Source: Psococerastis gibbosa (taxonomy: Eukaryota; Arthropoda; Insecta; Psocodea; Psocidae). From it: a stretch of DNA of 64,000 nt. The stretch lies in assembly GCA_963971405.1 (NCBI GenBank), contig OZ020492.1, positions 806,001-870,000 on the forward strand, read 5' to 3'. The notes beneath the pieces are model-generated. The model was not told the origin of the DNA. It ran no database searches and saw only the letters and a list, made by a program, of their open reading frames with translations. This document shows, in pieces, positions 1 through 12,300 of this stretch. The stretch's first letter is position 1; each line of letters starts with the position of its first letter. A program made the position numbers and the translations under genes.

Positions 1-246
1 GACCCCGATGAAATTAAATTAAGCTAAACTGCCAACACTCTGATATACTCTGTCTTTCACGTAGATCAGAAAATTTGTTATTGCAGTCCTACACTGGCTC
101 CATATTTTCAGCGAGTTTTTCTGTTTGTTGAATAAAAGAGAACATCATACATTATGCAGGTGAAAGTTTAAAGTTAACATTATCATTCATTATTTAAAAC
201 TAAAATAACAAACACTAGGTAATTTGGTAAATATTTAATTTTTTAG

Positions 247-306
247 CACAAACTTCACATTCCCTACTGGCTAATCAATCCATTTGTAGAAAATGATCTT
301 CAAAAT
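247..306 (+). CDS. Micro-exon 1 of the window (60 bp)
   Basis: A TTTAATTTTTTAG acceptor precedes it and a GTAAGT donor follows. The exon reads HKLHIPYWLINPFVENDLQN in phase 0. It holds one of only two Trp residues in the visible protein. Earlier exons must lie left of the window, because there is no start codon or signal sequence here. Confidence 0.72.
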
Positions 307-3300
307 GTAAGTTAATGTTTTCACATTCTAGGACAGAATATTTTAGAATTTCATATATTTATGTAATTTATTGTTTACATATTTTAGTGTCAATCAATAT
401 AGATGAAGAAAGTTGGTGTTATGCAACCCTACGAACCGCCAATCAGGATAGAGGAAACAAACCGCATAATCGATTATCGATTCGATTGGTGGAATGAACC
501 AAGGCACTTTGTTCTCTATAAATAAATAAATCAATAATCATTCATTTCAAACAGACCTAAAAGTACAATACAATGCAAATCAAATTAATACCTATAACAA
601 TTTTCCCTGCCCTAAGACTAAAATAAAAAATGAAATAAAATTAGACATACTATTTTAATATTAAGCTAACCATAGATATTAATAACAGATCTCTCTCATA
701 AATACACACAGTCTAGTAGTCCACTATTTCAAATATCCATCAACGGAGGTGAGGTAACCTCAATATGTTAAAAAATATTAAAAATCCATTCAATCTATTG
801 TACGCTGCAAACACTGGGGGGGGGGGGTTCAGACCCCTGGAGACCCCCTATGGCTATAGCCTTGAATATCCCTTATCCAAAAGCACTGCATTGATCGATG
901 GGAATGCCTATTCTGGAACGAACTGACCAATACATTGTACTAGTAGTAACATTGACAGGGCATGCAATGTACAATGTACCTATATTGATTGCTGGAGCGT
1001 GAATTTTCCATAATTTCCTCAAACAATAATTTTTTGCACAAAACCAAATAATTTTTTGGGAAAGCATACGGTTTGGTTTTGTTACTCTATTTAACACCTA
1101 AATCATGCCTGAAGGTAGAAATCATCGATAGAAAGGTTCCACAGAAAAATGATTTTTTGGACATTTTTCATTCTTATTTTGTACCCCCGGAAGCAAACTA
1201 TCAAGATTCACGGGGCAAGCGTTAATAGTTGTTAATATTAATAACAACTACAATATATGCGAATTTAAAAGAAATCGTTGGAACCGTTTTTGAGAAATAA
1301 TTCTTTTAGACGTTTTTTTTGTAGTTCTTTGAGAATAAAACCACCCAAAATTGAGTTAGCCCAAAATGAAAATAAAATGGTCCCGATTTATGAATTTTGT
1401 GATCCTACATGCCAAATTTTATCAAAATCGACCGAGTAGATTGCCCGGAAATCGAACAGACAGACAGAGCGATAGAGCGACAGAGCGAGAGACATTGCGT
1501 AAAAACCACTTTTTTGGGTTCCTGGGACCTCAAAACGTGTAAATCCGTTGAAATTTCGGAGTCGAAAATTTTGACCATCACAAAGCTTTCCTTATACTAC
1601 GTATAAATTGGAAAGCAACCAGGAGAATTATTATCGGCCTGCAGGTATGATTTACGGCGCCTGTAGCTCTGATATGACTGACATCGCAGTCAGCAACAGA
1701 CTTGATTTGCAGCAACATGTGCTAGAAACTATTCACTTCTGTTATCTTGTTCAAGAATGGATTCATATCCCGACAGCAGAATCAAAATTATATGTTCGAA
1801 AAAAAATCAGCAGGTCCATTCCCGAATACTTCGACCGTGATACAAGAGTCTATATGTGAGTGTACTTGCCACCTGTCACTGTTAACTGTCAAATACCTTT
1901 CCAATTCGCTTTTTTCAATTTTCCAATTCCTTTAACTCCTTTGCGAATATTACACCTTATATATTACACAGCATTAGGTCCGTTTTTGTTTTGCTCAAAT
2001 GAATATAAAAATGCGGAGCTTTATCAAAACAAACTATTTACGTCGCCATTTTTTAATATATTTTTTATTTTTTTATTATTTTTTTATTTTATTTTTTATT
2101 TTTTTTATTTTTTTTATACTAGCCTACATCAAACTAGTTTTTCAGACAAAAATGATGCAATTTTACCCTAATCTTATTAATCGCTGTCATTTTAAGCGCC
2201 CTATTCCATGAAGTCCATCATATACAATAAATATCCATTTATAGGATTTCATAATTAATTTAATTTAAAATCATATCAATGAAATTATTGCTGGATGTCA
2301 TTTTTCATTTATGTTTCAGGGGGAGCTTACTGTTCCTACGAATTCTATCAAGTTGGAAAACAACGTAAGCTAAGAGCGTAGAAAATTAGCACCCCAAAAT
2401 TAAATACTTTTCATTTCTTATTAACTCAGCAAATAATTAAAAATTTGGCTCATTTAAGTTGCAGAAGACTACTACTACTACTACTAATTTTAGCCCCCAA
2501 TGGTTTTTATGAAGGAACTAATGTACCAAAAGTTTAATATTTCCTATTATACGCAGTAGCGGCACAAGAAATTTTAAGGCGGGGGGCCATGGGGGGGGGG
2601 GGGAGCAGGCCCCCTCGGGCACCCCCGTAGCGCCGCCACTGATTATACGGTATGATGCAAGAAGTAGTCTTCTACTCTACAATTTACAAGAGCCAAGTCG
2701 TTAACAACTTACTTTGTTGATTAAATAAAAAATAAAAAGTCAATAAAAACAGCACATTTTGGGGGTGCTAATTTTCTACATAGCATGTAATCTTACGGGT
2801 AATCTGGGATTTTTGGAGAAATACGCCATTATATGATGCATGAAGTAGTCTTCTACAATTTAAAATGAGCCAAATTTTTAATAACTTGCTAAGTTAATGA
2901 AATAAACAATGAAAAGTATTTAATTTTGTGTTGCCAATTTTCTGCGTAGCATATCCCCTTAACGACTTCTCATTTACGGCTCTACACCCGATACAATGTA
3001 ACTGCAAGGGCTTTCACGGCTGGAGTCGAATGAAGAACCAGTAGAATCCGAGCTGATGGGTCGTGGTCGAAATGAAAGCGAACTTCCAAACGCAGCACAA
3101 ACGCAGGTACAATCTTCGAAGTCTACGCAGCGCCATTGAAGATGTCGACCGCAGATGTTGACGAAACGTTTGGAAGCTCACTTTCATTTCGACCACGGCC
3201 CATCAGCCCGGATTCTACTGGTTCTTCATTCTACACCCGATATTTACTCGGATTTTTTTTTAACGGTGAGCTTTTCCCCCTCCGCTTCTTCATGAGTAAA

Positions 3301-6300
3301 CAGAAGTTGTGCTATACTAGACAGAAGAAAGAACACAGACAAATGCTACATTCCGTTCAAAAAATGTTTCACTCCCCCCCCCCAAAAAAAAATTGTAAAT
3401 GTGTTCTACTATTTCTTCTAGGGAAAATTAAAGCTGAATCTGCCGTTAGTGCACGTGGTATGTATAGTATATTAGGCAGATGTATTAAATTTTTTTTGAT
3501 AAAAAGAATGCGCGAAACGGTGGGGTTGGACCCATTTTGAATGCAGCATGTTTAAATTTTACCAACAAAGACAGGGGCCCGTTGTTTGTTTTTTATAAAA
3601 CAGGCATGAAATAAATACTATTATTACCATAATAATAAATTATGAAATAATGTGCTTATTATTTATGCGAAAAATAAATACTTAATAATAAAATATTAGA
3701 ATAAGTAACGCAATTTCAAAACTACTGTTGCACCTATGTAGATAATGTTCTGCAATGGGGGGGGGGGGGGCTTCGTCTCTTATCCCCCATTCCCCCCTTC
3801 GAGACCGTATGCAGCCACAGTTGTGTGGAATAATCATCTGTCATGCGCAGTACTGCAGCATTTTCCCGCTGAGAATATTAGCTGACACCAGTTGCATTGC
3901 ATACAGGCAATCGACAAGTGTTTCAAATATACCTGGACGATGTCGATCGTAAGTTTGTTAACTTTACCGGACACTATCCAAGTTCACATACTGTCCTACC
4001 TCTCTTTCAAAGAACGTAAACAAACGCGACTGGTATGCAAGAAGTTGCTCGCCATCAATGAAGACCCATCGCTGAAATTACCCAGTGACAAAATTATCTA
4101 CAGAATTACGAAATTCGCAAAGGAAATTGAGGAGTATCTTGAGAAACCCAACTTGACCGAAATAAAACATTTAAAAATATACATGGATCGCAGCTTCTTT
4201 AATTTTGGAGCGCTTGAACCATGGCAAAGCGACGATCCGGAAGGATTGGAGAGGTTTTATGGTCTTGAAACTGAGTTTTGGAAGACGTTTGGACGTAAGA
4301 TGCAATGCTTGGATATTTACATCCCAGATGATGAACGCATTACTTACCGTTGTCATGATTTCGATTATACGCTAAGCCTATATGTTCCAAGAGAGATACC
4401 TAAAACGTATCACCAATACGATATGGATGATTTGGCTGCGGCAATGGCCAAAGGTGATTAAGAAAGGAGAACGAGAAGCATAGTCATAGGGTGACGGACC
4501 GTGGCGAGACATTTAGTTCACCAAAGTTTCAAGACAACAACGGGAATTCAATTCGTAAAAAAGACGCAATTGCAAGGAGGTGCAGTATTGATAACAACTG
4601 AACGTCAGGACGGCATCCTATAGGTAGATATAGACATACGAGTAGATATATCCCAATATCCCTCTCCCGAAAGTGTAGAAATTATTTAGACAAGTATGTT
4701 TAATATAACAATTTTATTCAAGCGTTAACCGTTCCGTTTTTTAAGTACAGATACCCTTGAGTACGTACTCTCTTTAGGTGTGCATGCCAAATATCAGCCA
4801 TTATAATAAAAATGGCCACAGTGCCCCTCCCTCTATATCTGACGCCCTTGAGCATAATTTGTAGGTTTTTGTATATTTATAATTTTGTATACAGTGCAAT
4901 GTACTGCATATGTTCAATATATATATAAAAATGAGGAGCTTGGTTACAAACGTGGCCAACTCCATTTTTTTACAAAATGGGGTTTCGATCCGACCTTGCA
5001 GAAAATTTTAATGTCCACCTGCACGTTGTAAAATAAAGTGACAACTGCAGCCAGATTGCGAACAGAAGCGCTGAGAAGTCTAGGGTTAGCTATAAGCTTA
5101 ATGCAATTTTCAACAGAAAATCCACTCTCCTCAAAAATTCTACAACTTGGAGTTGGCCATGTTTGTAAACAGCCTCCTCATATGTATGTATATATGTATA
5201 TATTTAATATACGCTTATTACTAGAAGATAATTCAGTGGGTCTGCCTTTGAATAATAACTTAACCTGGTGGTTAAAAATGTAAACAAATACATTTAGAAA
5301 TTTAAAGTAGCTCTTTGCATTCTAGTAATCTTTTGTTTACATTTTAAAACCCCGAATAGGTTATAATTAAGGCCCAATCTCCCCCGAGGCACCAACGACA
5401 TTCGTTTTTTGCATGGCGTTTTTGTATCGTCGGACGCTTGACTGTTTATTGTATGCATCTATTTTAAATAATTTGGCCAAGGGCCACATATATCTTCAGA
5501 AATATTTCTTCTAATGGCTTTGGTATTTTATATAGTTCTTTGTTGAATATTTAGGAGGACATTTCGACTTTTTGCAAAACGAGTGGCATTGGTGTTTCCA
5601 GGGGGGGGGGGGTGTTGTGGCCTGAGATTGTATCACACACATACATCACGAATAGAGCAGTGGTCAAGAGAGAAGTTTCTCCACCTCAAGCTCCTCAAAG
5701 ATAAACCCTCATTAAGAGTGTACAGCCCGTAGGAGATTGGCAGCCCGAAATTTAATACTTTTTATTTTTTTTTAATTAACTAAGCATGTTGTTAAAGATT
5801 TGGCTCATCAAAGTTGTAGAAGACTACTTCATGCATCATATTATAAGATATTTTTAATTTTCGAAATAGTAGTTTTTTCAGAAACAAGCAAATATTTTAT
5901 AAACAATAACTTTTCACGTATTGTCGATTTTATAAAAAAAAACTACAATTTCGGAAACTGAAAATACCTTATTATATATAATGAATGTCTTCTACAACTT
6001 TGATGAGCCAAATCTTTAATAACATGCTTAGTTAATTAAATAAAAAATAAAAAGTATTGAATTTCGGGCTGCCACTTTCCTACGTGCTGTACACTGATTT
6101 GGTAATGCTTTCCTAATTATAGGCTAGTAGGAAAGCTTTGTGATGATCAAAATATGATCAAAATTGAAATAAAAATGAAATGACAAAACAACTAATTTCT
6201 GGTACAAGAGATTTTGTCTCGGCATAAAAAGTATAAAAAGTAATATAGGAATAAATAAGTTTGTTTGCTTTCCTAGCCTATTTATACGTCAGGATAAGCC

Positions 6301-9300
6301 ATAAGGAAAGCTTTGGGGAGCATGAAATGTTTGATTTCGAGATTTCAGTGGATTCACACGTTTTGAGTTGCTAAGCACCAAAAATGTATTATTGACGACG
6401 TCGAGAATATGCAACGTACTGTACCTTGAGGTTAAAAATGAAATAAATGTATTGTCTTTTTTAATTTTAATCTTTGGTCTAGGTTTTCGTCAGTTAGACA
6501 GCTGCGTAACTCCTTTTAATCCGATTCAAATTAGAAAATAGCCTTTGGCATGATATTTTAGACCCAAAACTTACAAACTCCGTAAGCTCTCCAACTCTTT
6601 GTAAGACGTGGATAGACTCTCGCCTTGTAAATTAAAATATCCTTCTTTTCTTGTTTCTCCGACTTTGCGCACTTGTTTTCTGAGCTCAGCTCACATTTCT
6701 CCTTCTCCAATCCATGATAGTCATTTAAATTTTAATTCCACCACAGCTAAGAAATGCGAAGCCAGGATTGAAACAACTCGGAGCTTTAGTTGTCCCGGAG
6801 CCATAGTTTGAGGACCCAGGCTGTTATGACCCCAAAAAAATAACCTCAATGCCAGCTGCTCGGGTGTAGTAGGTACTAGGTAGTACAGTACAATAACAAC
6901 TATAACAAACAAAAACGCCAAGGCACGATAACCCACTGAGGCTCTAGGCCTGAAGACTGGTGGAAGACCACTGCTTCATTTTTGATGTTGTAGTCTGCAA
7001 CATGCGGAGCAGAAGCGTTTCTCCCCTGCACATGAAGATACGGAAGGATAAGTCGGAAACTGACCTTCGAGAGTTGGGAGTCCGTACATGTTGGAGTGTT
7101 TTTCAAAACCGAGATGACTGGAGGAGTGTTGTCGAGCTTGTCAAAGCTCAACAAGGGCTGTAGAGTCACAAGAAGAATGATGATAAGGTACCCATTTGGG
7201 TCTCGAACTTCGACCTTCCGTTTCATAGTCCAGTTCTCTATCAACTGGACTATAATAATAATTAAAATAAAATATCTTGGCCAAGTATTACTTAAAAATA
7301 TTAAAAACGACCAGTTTCGGCAATAGACCATCCTCAGGCTACAGACATACAATACTGCATAAACCGGTCGCTTGTAATAATTTTTAGTAATACTTGACAA
7401 AGTTGTTTTATTTTATTCCATGACGAAAGATTACAAAGTGATGATATAGTATATATAATTTTTGATTTTTCAGAATGAACAAATTCCTTTCCCACGGTTT
7501 AATTGGGTAAGATATATGACTTAGGGTGGCTTTCATCATAGCTAGAAAACGCTTGGTAAGGCACCGCCAGGCGTTGGCAGGGGGCGATCTATATAGTGAT
7601 CATAGTGAGTTATTGAAAAATAATAATAACAAAACATTTGCTTTCCTATTTATGAATTAGTATACTGCTTTCCCATTTCTACATAAGTGTAAGTAGAGCT
7701 TTGTGGTGGTCGAAAATTTATATTTCCAGATTTCAACAAAATTACACGTTTTGAAGCCCCAGGAACCAAAGAACCGGTCCGAGTTTACTCGAACATGCTT
7801 TCCAATTTATCAATTAGTAGGGAGAGAAAATGAATAATTTCATGGTAAATAATTTTCCTATCGTTAAATTTCGGATATCTCGGGGGGGGGGGGGGGGTGT
7901 CCACCTGACGTCACTGGCAATGCATTTCAGCGTGAAGTTTTTATCATTTTTCAAAAAAAAATTTTTGCGCAAAAGCAAATAGGTTTTTGGGAAAGCAAAC
8001 TGTTCGGTTTCGTTACTCAACTTAACACCTAAAACATGCCTGAAGGTAGAAATCATCGATAGAAAAGTTTTGAAGAAATACTATTTTTTAGTCATTTTTC
8101 ATGCGTCAATTTCCGGGCAAACTACTCAGTCGATTTTGATGAAATTCGACATGTAGGTTTATAAAAATCATACCTCGGGACTATTTTTTTTATTTTGGGC
8201 TATCTCAATTTGGGGGGTTTATTTTCAAAAAACTCCAAAAAAACGTCTAAAAAAATTATTTATCCAAAACGGCTCAAATGATTTCTTTTAAATTCACATA
8301 ATTTGTAGTCGTTATTAATGTTGACAAAATGCGGGGGGTCACTTGCCCCTTGATAGTTTTCTTCTGGGGGTAAAAAAATAAAAATAATTAAATTTTAATG
8401 AAAAATGACTAAAAAATAATTTTTCTGTGAAACCTTTCCATCGATGATTTCTACCTTCAGGCATGTCTTGGGTGTTAAATTGAGTAACGCAACCGGACAG
8501 ATTTCTTTCCCAAAAAACTATTTTGTTTTGTGTAAAAAAAATGTTTTTTGAAAAAATGATAGAAAATTCGCGCTCAAATGCATTGCGTGCCTGCCATTAT
8601 TGCTGTGTGGTAATTTGTTGGTCTGGCCTATCTAGAATTTACCTCACCTCCGGTGACGTCAGGTGGAACCCCCCCCCCCCCCCCCCCCCCCGAGATGCCT
8701 GCAATTTGACTATAGGAAAATTATTTACCATGAAATTACTCATTTTCTCTGGCTACTACTTGATAAATTGGAAAGCATGTTCGAGTTAACTCGGACCGGT
8801 TCTTATGAAATGTCGGTCTGACAGACATTTCAAAATAATCTGCGCTTGTGGACCAACTACTCAATGGATTTCGTTGGTTTACAAAAATTCTACATATGGA
8901 AATATGTTTCTAATTTGGGCTTTTAATTAAGACACTTTAATTATTTTGTAGAGAGGTGAGAGTGATAGGCAAGGAAAGAATACCGAATGACAGCAAAAGT
9001 TAATTTTCAAAAATTGCATTGGCTTGTTGCCGTATATTTTATACTAACACAACCCATTAAAATAGTAACATTGTTTTTTAGAACAATTTTGAAATCCCTA
9101 AGAGATTCCTGGAATTGCTTGACATTCAAATGGAAAAAATGGATTATGTAAGTAATGGTATTGTAAACATAAGCAATTAAAATTTCTATATATCTGCGCG
9201 TAGATTGTTTTTTTCGGTATTTATAAAGATAAAGATAGATATTATGAATATATTATTCTGTTACATTATGCAACCAAGTAATCAAGAAGTACTTCAAACA

Positions 9301-12300
9301 AGTAATCAACAAGACTGTATAAAGTAAAATCGTCTATATATCTTCAAAATCTGGTAGTTGTGTCATTGCGCCAGCGCCTTAGGCGCAGAGCTTTTAATTT
9401 TAAGTATCGATTAAATTAGGCCTAGAGCGTACAAAAATAACTGAGTTGCCTATTAGCAAAAGTAATCCTGTCCACCCAGGTCGATTTTTCAGAAACCGCA
9501 AGAAACTGCTGTGCCCCAACGCCATGAGGTATAACATTACAGTTTTTAAAGCTAATTTTAACAGTATTAGAATTGCTTTTGCGTCTCAATATCTGATTCA
9601 TCGGATAGGCGCCCATTCCATTGACCGGCTAGGGCTATTTCCAAAAACAGTGACGTGGTAGCAGACATTCAAGACTTAGGTTGTGTTTGCACTGATCTCG
9701 CATTGCAGAATGCAAATGACATTTACGGAAATTAGAATTTTTCTTTTTATAGAAATCTATTAAAATGTTTGTACTTAACATGTCCCATGACGCCATTTTT
9801 TAATTTTTGTTTGTTTGTTTGTGATTTTACTGTATGATCATTGATCAATTTTAACTATGGCAGAGAGGAAAATAAACATTTCCGTCAATTCTGCAATGCG
9901 AGGTCGGTGGAAACGCTACCTAAGTCTTGAATGTCTGCTACCACGTCACCGTTGTTGGAAATAGCCCTAGTCGGTCAATGGAATGGGCACCATAGAGTAT
10001 TGAAAAATAAAAGAACCGGTCCGAGTTCACTCGAACATGCTTTCCAATTTATCAAAATTATTAGATAGAGAAAATTAGTAATTTTATGGCAAATATTTTT
10101 CCTATGGTTAAATTTCCGATATCTCGGGGGGGGGGGGGGGGGGTTGTCCACCTGACGTCACTGGAAGTGAGGTAAATCCTCGATAGGTCAAACAAACACA
10201 TTAATTACCACACAGCAATAATGGCAGGGCATGCAATGCATTTGAGCGCGAATTTTCTATCATTTTTTTCAAAAAATAATTTTTTGGGCAAAACCAAATA
10301 TTTTTTTGGGAAAGAAACCTATCCGGTTTCGTTACTCAATTTAACACCTAAAACATGCTTGAAGGTAGAAATCATCGATAGAAAGGTTTCGCATTTTTTT
10401 GTCATTTTTTCATTAAAATTTAGTTATTTTTATTTTTTTACCCCCAGAAGCAAACTATCAAGGGGCAAGCGACCCCCCGCATTTTGTCAACATTAATAAC
10501 GACTACAATCTACGAGAATTTAAAAGAAATAGTTGGAGCCGTTTTTGAGAAATAATTTTTTTAGACGTTTTTTTGGATTTTTTGAAAATAAAACCCCCCC
10601 AAATTGAGTTAGCCCCAAAAAAAAAAAATGGTCCCGAGGTATGATTTTTGTGAACCTACATGCCAAATTTCACTCAAATCCACAGAGTAGTTTGCCCGGA
10701 AATCGACGAACAGACAGACAGACCGACAGACAGACATTTTGTAAAAACCACTTTTTTGGGTTCCTGGGACCTCAAAACGTGTAAATCCGTTGAAATCTCG
10801 GAATCGAAAATTTCGACCATCACAAAGCTTTCCTTATACTACGTATAAATTGGAAAGCAAAAACGGCGCGAATATCTCAAAACTGAAAAAAATTGAGAGG
10901 ATTGCTTATGCTAATAGGCAACTCAACTTACGTATTAGATTTACTAAATATCTGATGAAGCAGTAGAATCCGGGATGATTTGCCCTAATTGATCTGCATC
11001 TTAGTATCTTAAAAGTCTGTATTTTAGTACCTTAGAAGTATCTTGAAGTTTGGAAGTACGCTTTTCCATCGACTACAGTTCATCCCGGCTTCAAATGTTT
11101 CCTCAGGGTAGGTGTCAGTGGTACAGACTCCGACTTTCACCCGAGAGGTAGTTGATTCGAGTCCCACACTTGCAACATTTTCTGGCCATGCTTCGGAGGG
11201 CATGTATGGTAGGCGGTCCCGGGCCTTCCTAGTTGAGGGTAAGATAGGGCTTTATAGCCCTAACTCCGCTAGGTTGACTTAGTAATAGAACAAAAAGTCA
11301 ATATTTATTTACTTATTTATAAAGCCCGGGCCCCGGCCGTGAAAGTCTTTCTAATTACATCCACCAAAATTTGGTTGGTTATATTTTTGTTGCTTAATTT
11401 AAAAGGTAATTAATTTGATTTAGTATATTTAACTAGTAGGTTTCATTCACTATATTATAAGGTATTTTTGATATTTGATGTTATAATTTTTTTGCTAGAA
11501 TAAAAATTAGATAAGTTTTTCTCCCTTATCAGTTTAATGGAAACATCATTGCAACAAAATTAAAACATTCCTTTTGCCACAATGCATGAAATAGTTCTTT
11601 ACTTCATGGATAGACCAAGTCTTTATAACATACGTATTAAATAAATAAATAAATGTAGGTCAACTTCTTAATAATTATTTGTGATATTTAATCTATCTAT
11701 AACATAATAGGCCTATAATTTTTAATAATATATTTAATAATATTATTTACCGCATAGGTTAACTATAAAATTATTATATTCAATAATTGTATTAAATCAT
11801 CAGGATTCTATGAAATGCAATATACGGTGCATAATATTTATCTGACAACTTTATAAGAGCTATAACTTGCGTCTCTAGCTTAAGAATAATGAAGCCTCAA
11901 TGACATAATATGACAAGTGTAAGCTATACATTTTTGAAAATATATTTAAATAAATAAATATCTTAATTTCAGGAAAGCTTGGTACTGAAGTCTAATTTAT
12001 TAAGTAAGGTAAGATTAATTTAGTAGCAGCAGCTATCAATGAAATAACAATATAATTTCATTAAATTGTTTGTATGCGATTTAACCTTTTATAAAAAAAA
12101 ATAGAAAATAAAAAAATAAACGCTGGTACAACCAAATTTTCGGCATAAAAAATAAAACATCATGCACTCAATAATATAGGAATACATGTTTTTTGCTTTC
12201 CTATGCTATTTATTCGCTCCTTGAGTTGCCAACTGTTTTACTGCAAATTTTTTTTATTTATTATATCAAAAAATTTCTATTTCCCTATCCTTTTTTACGT

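Larger units (their letters stand above)
9442..10925 (+). mobile_element. MITE family B, carrying two nested insertions
   Basis: The terminal repeats are TGAGTTGCCTATTAGC on the left and GCTAATAGGCAACTCA on the right. A Harbinger-like MITE (9608-9991) and a HINE (10012-10859) sit inside. The uninterrupted copy is at 56046-56295. Confidence 0.8.

Noticed and set aside
1860..2211. Open frames rich in Phe/Ile (two overlapping)
   Set aside because: They come from a T/A-rich run (TTTTTTATTTT), so they are low-complexity artefacts.
3907..3948. A 42-bp phase-0 segment (GCAATCGACAAG... to GTAAGT) that could be another micro-exon
   Set aside because: Its acceptor lacks a pyrimidine tract, it contains Cys unlike all other exons, and the GTAAGT lies inside the F-box reading frame, which explains the sequence better.
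6900..7400. 166-codon minus-strand open frame
   Set aside because: No recognisable domain or splice signals; it runs through the repeated AAACGACCAGTTTCGG motif and MITE-like sequence.
11102..11175. tRNA gene
   Set aside because: The A and B boxes belong to a repeated SINE with no cloverleaf I could close; the same applies to the other tRNA-like heads.
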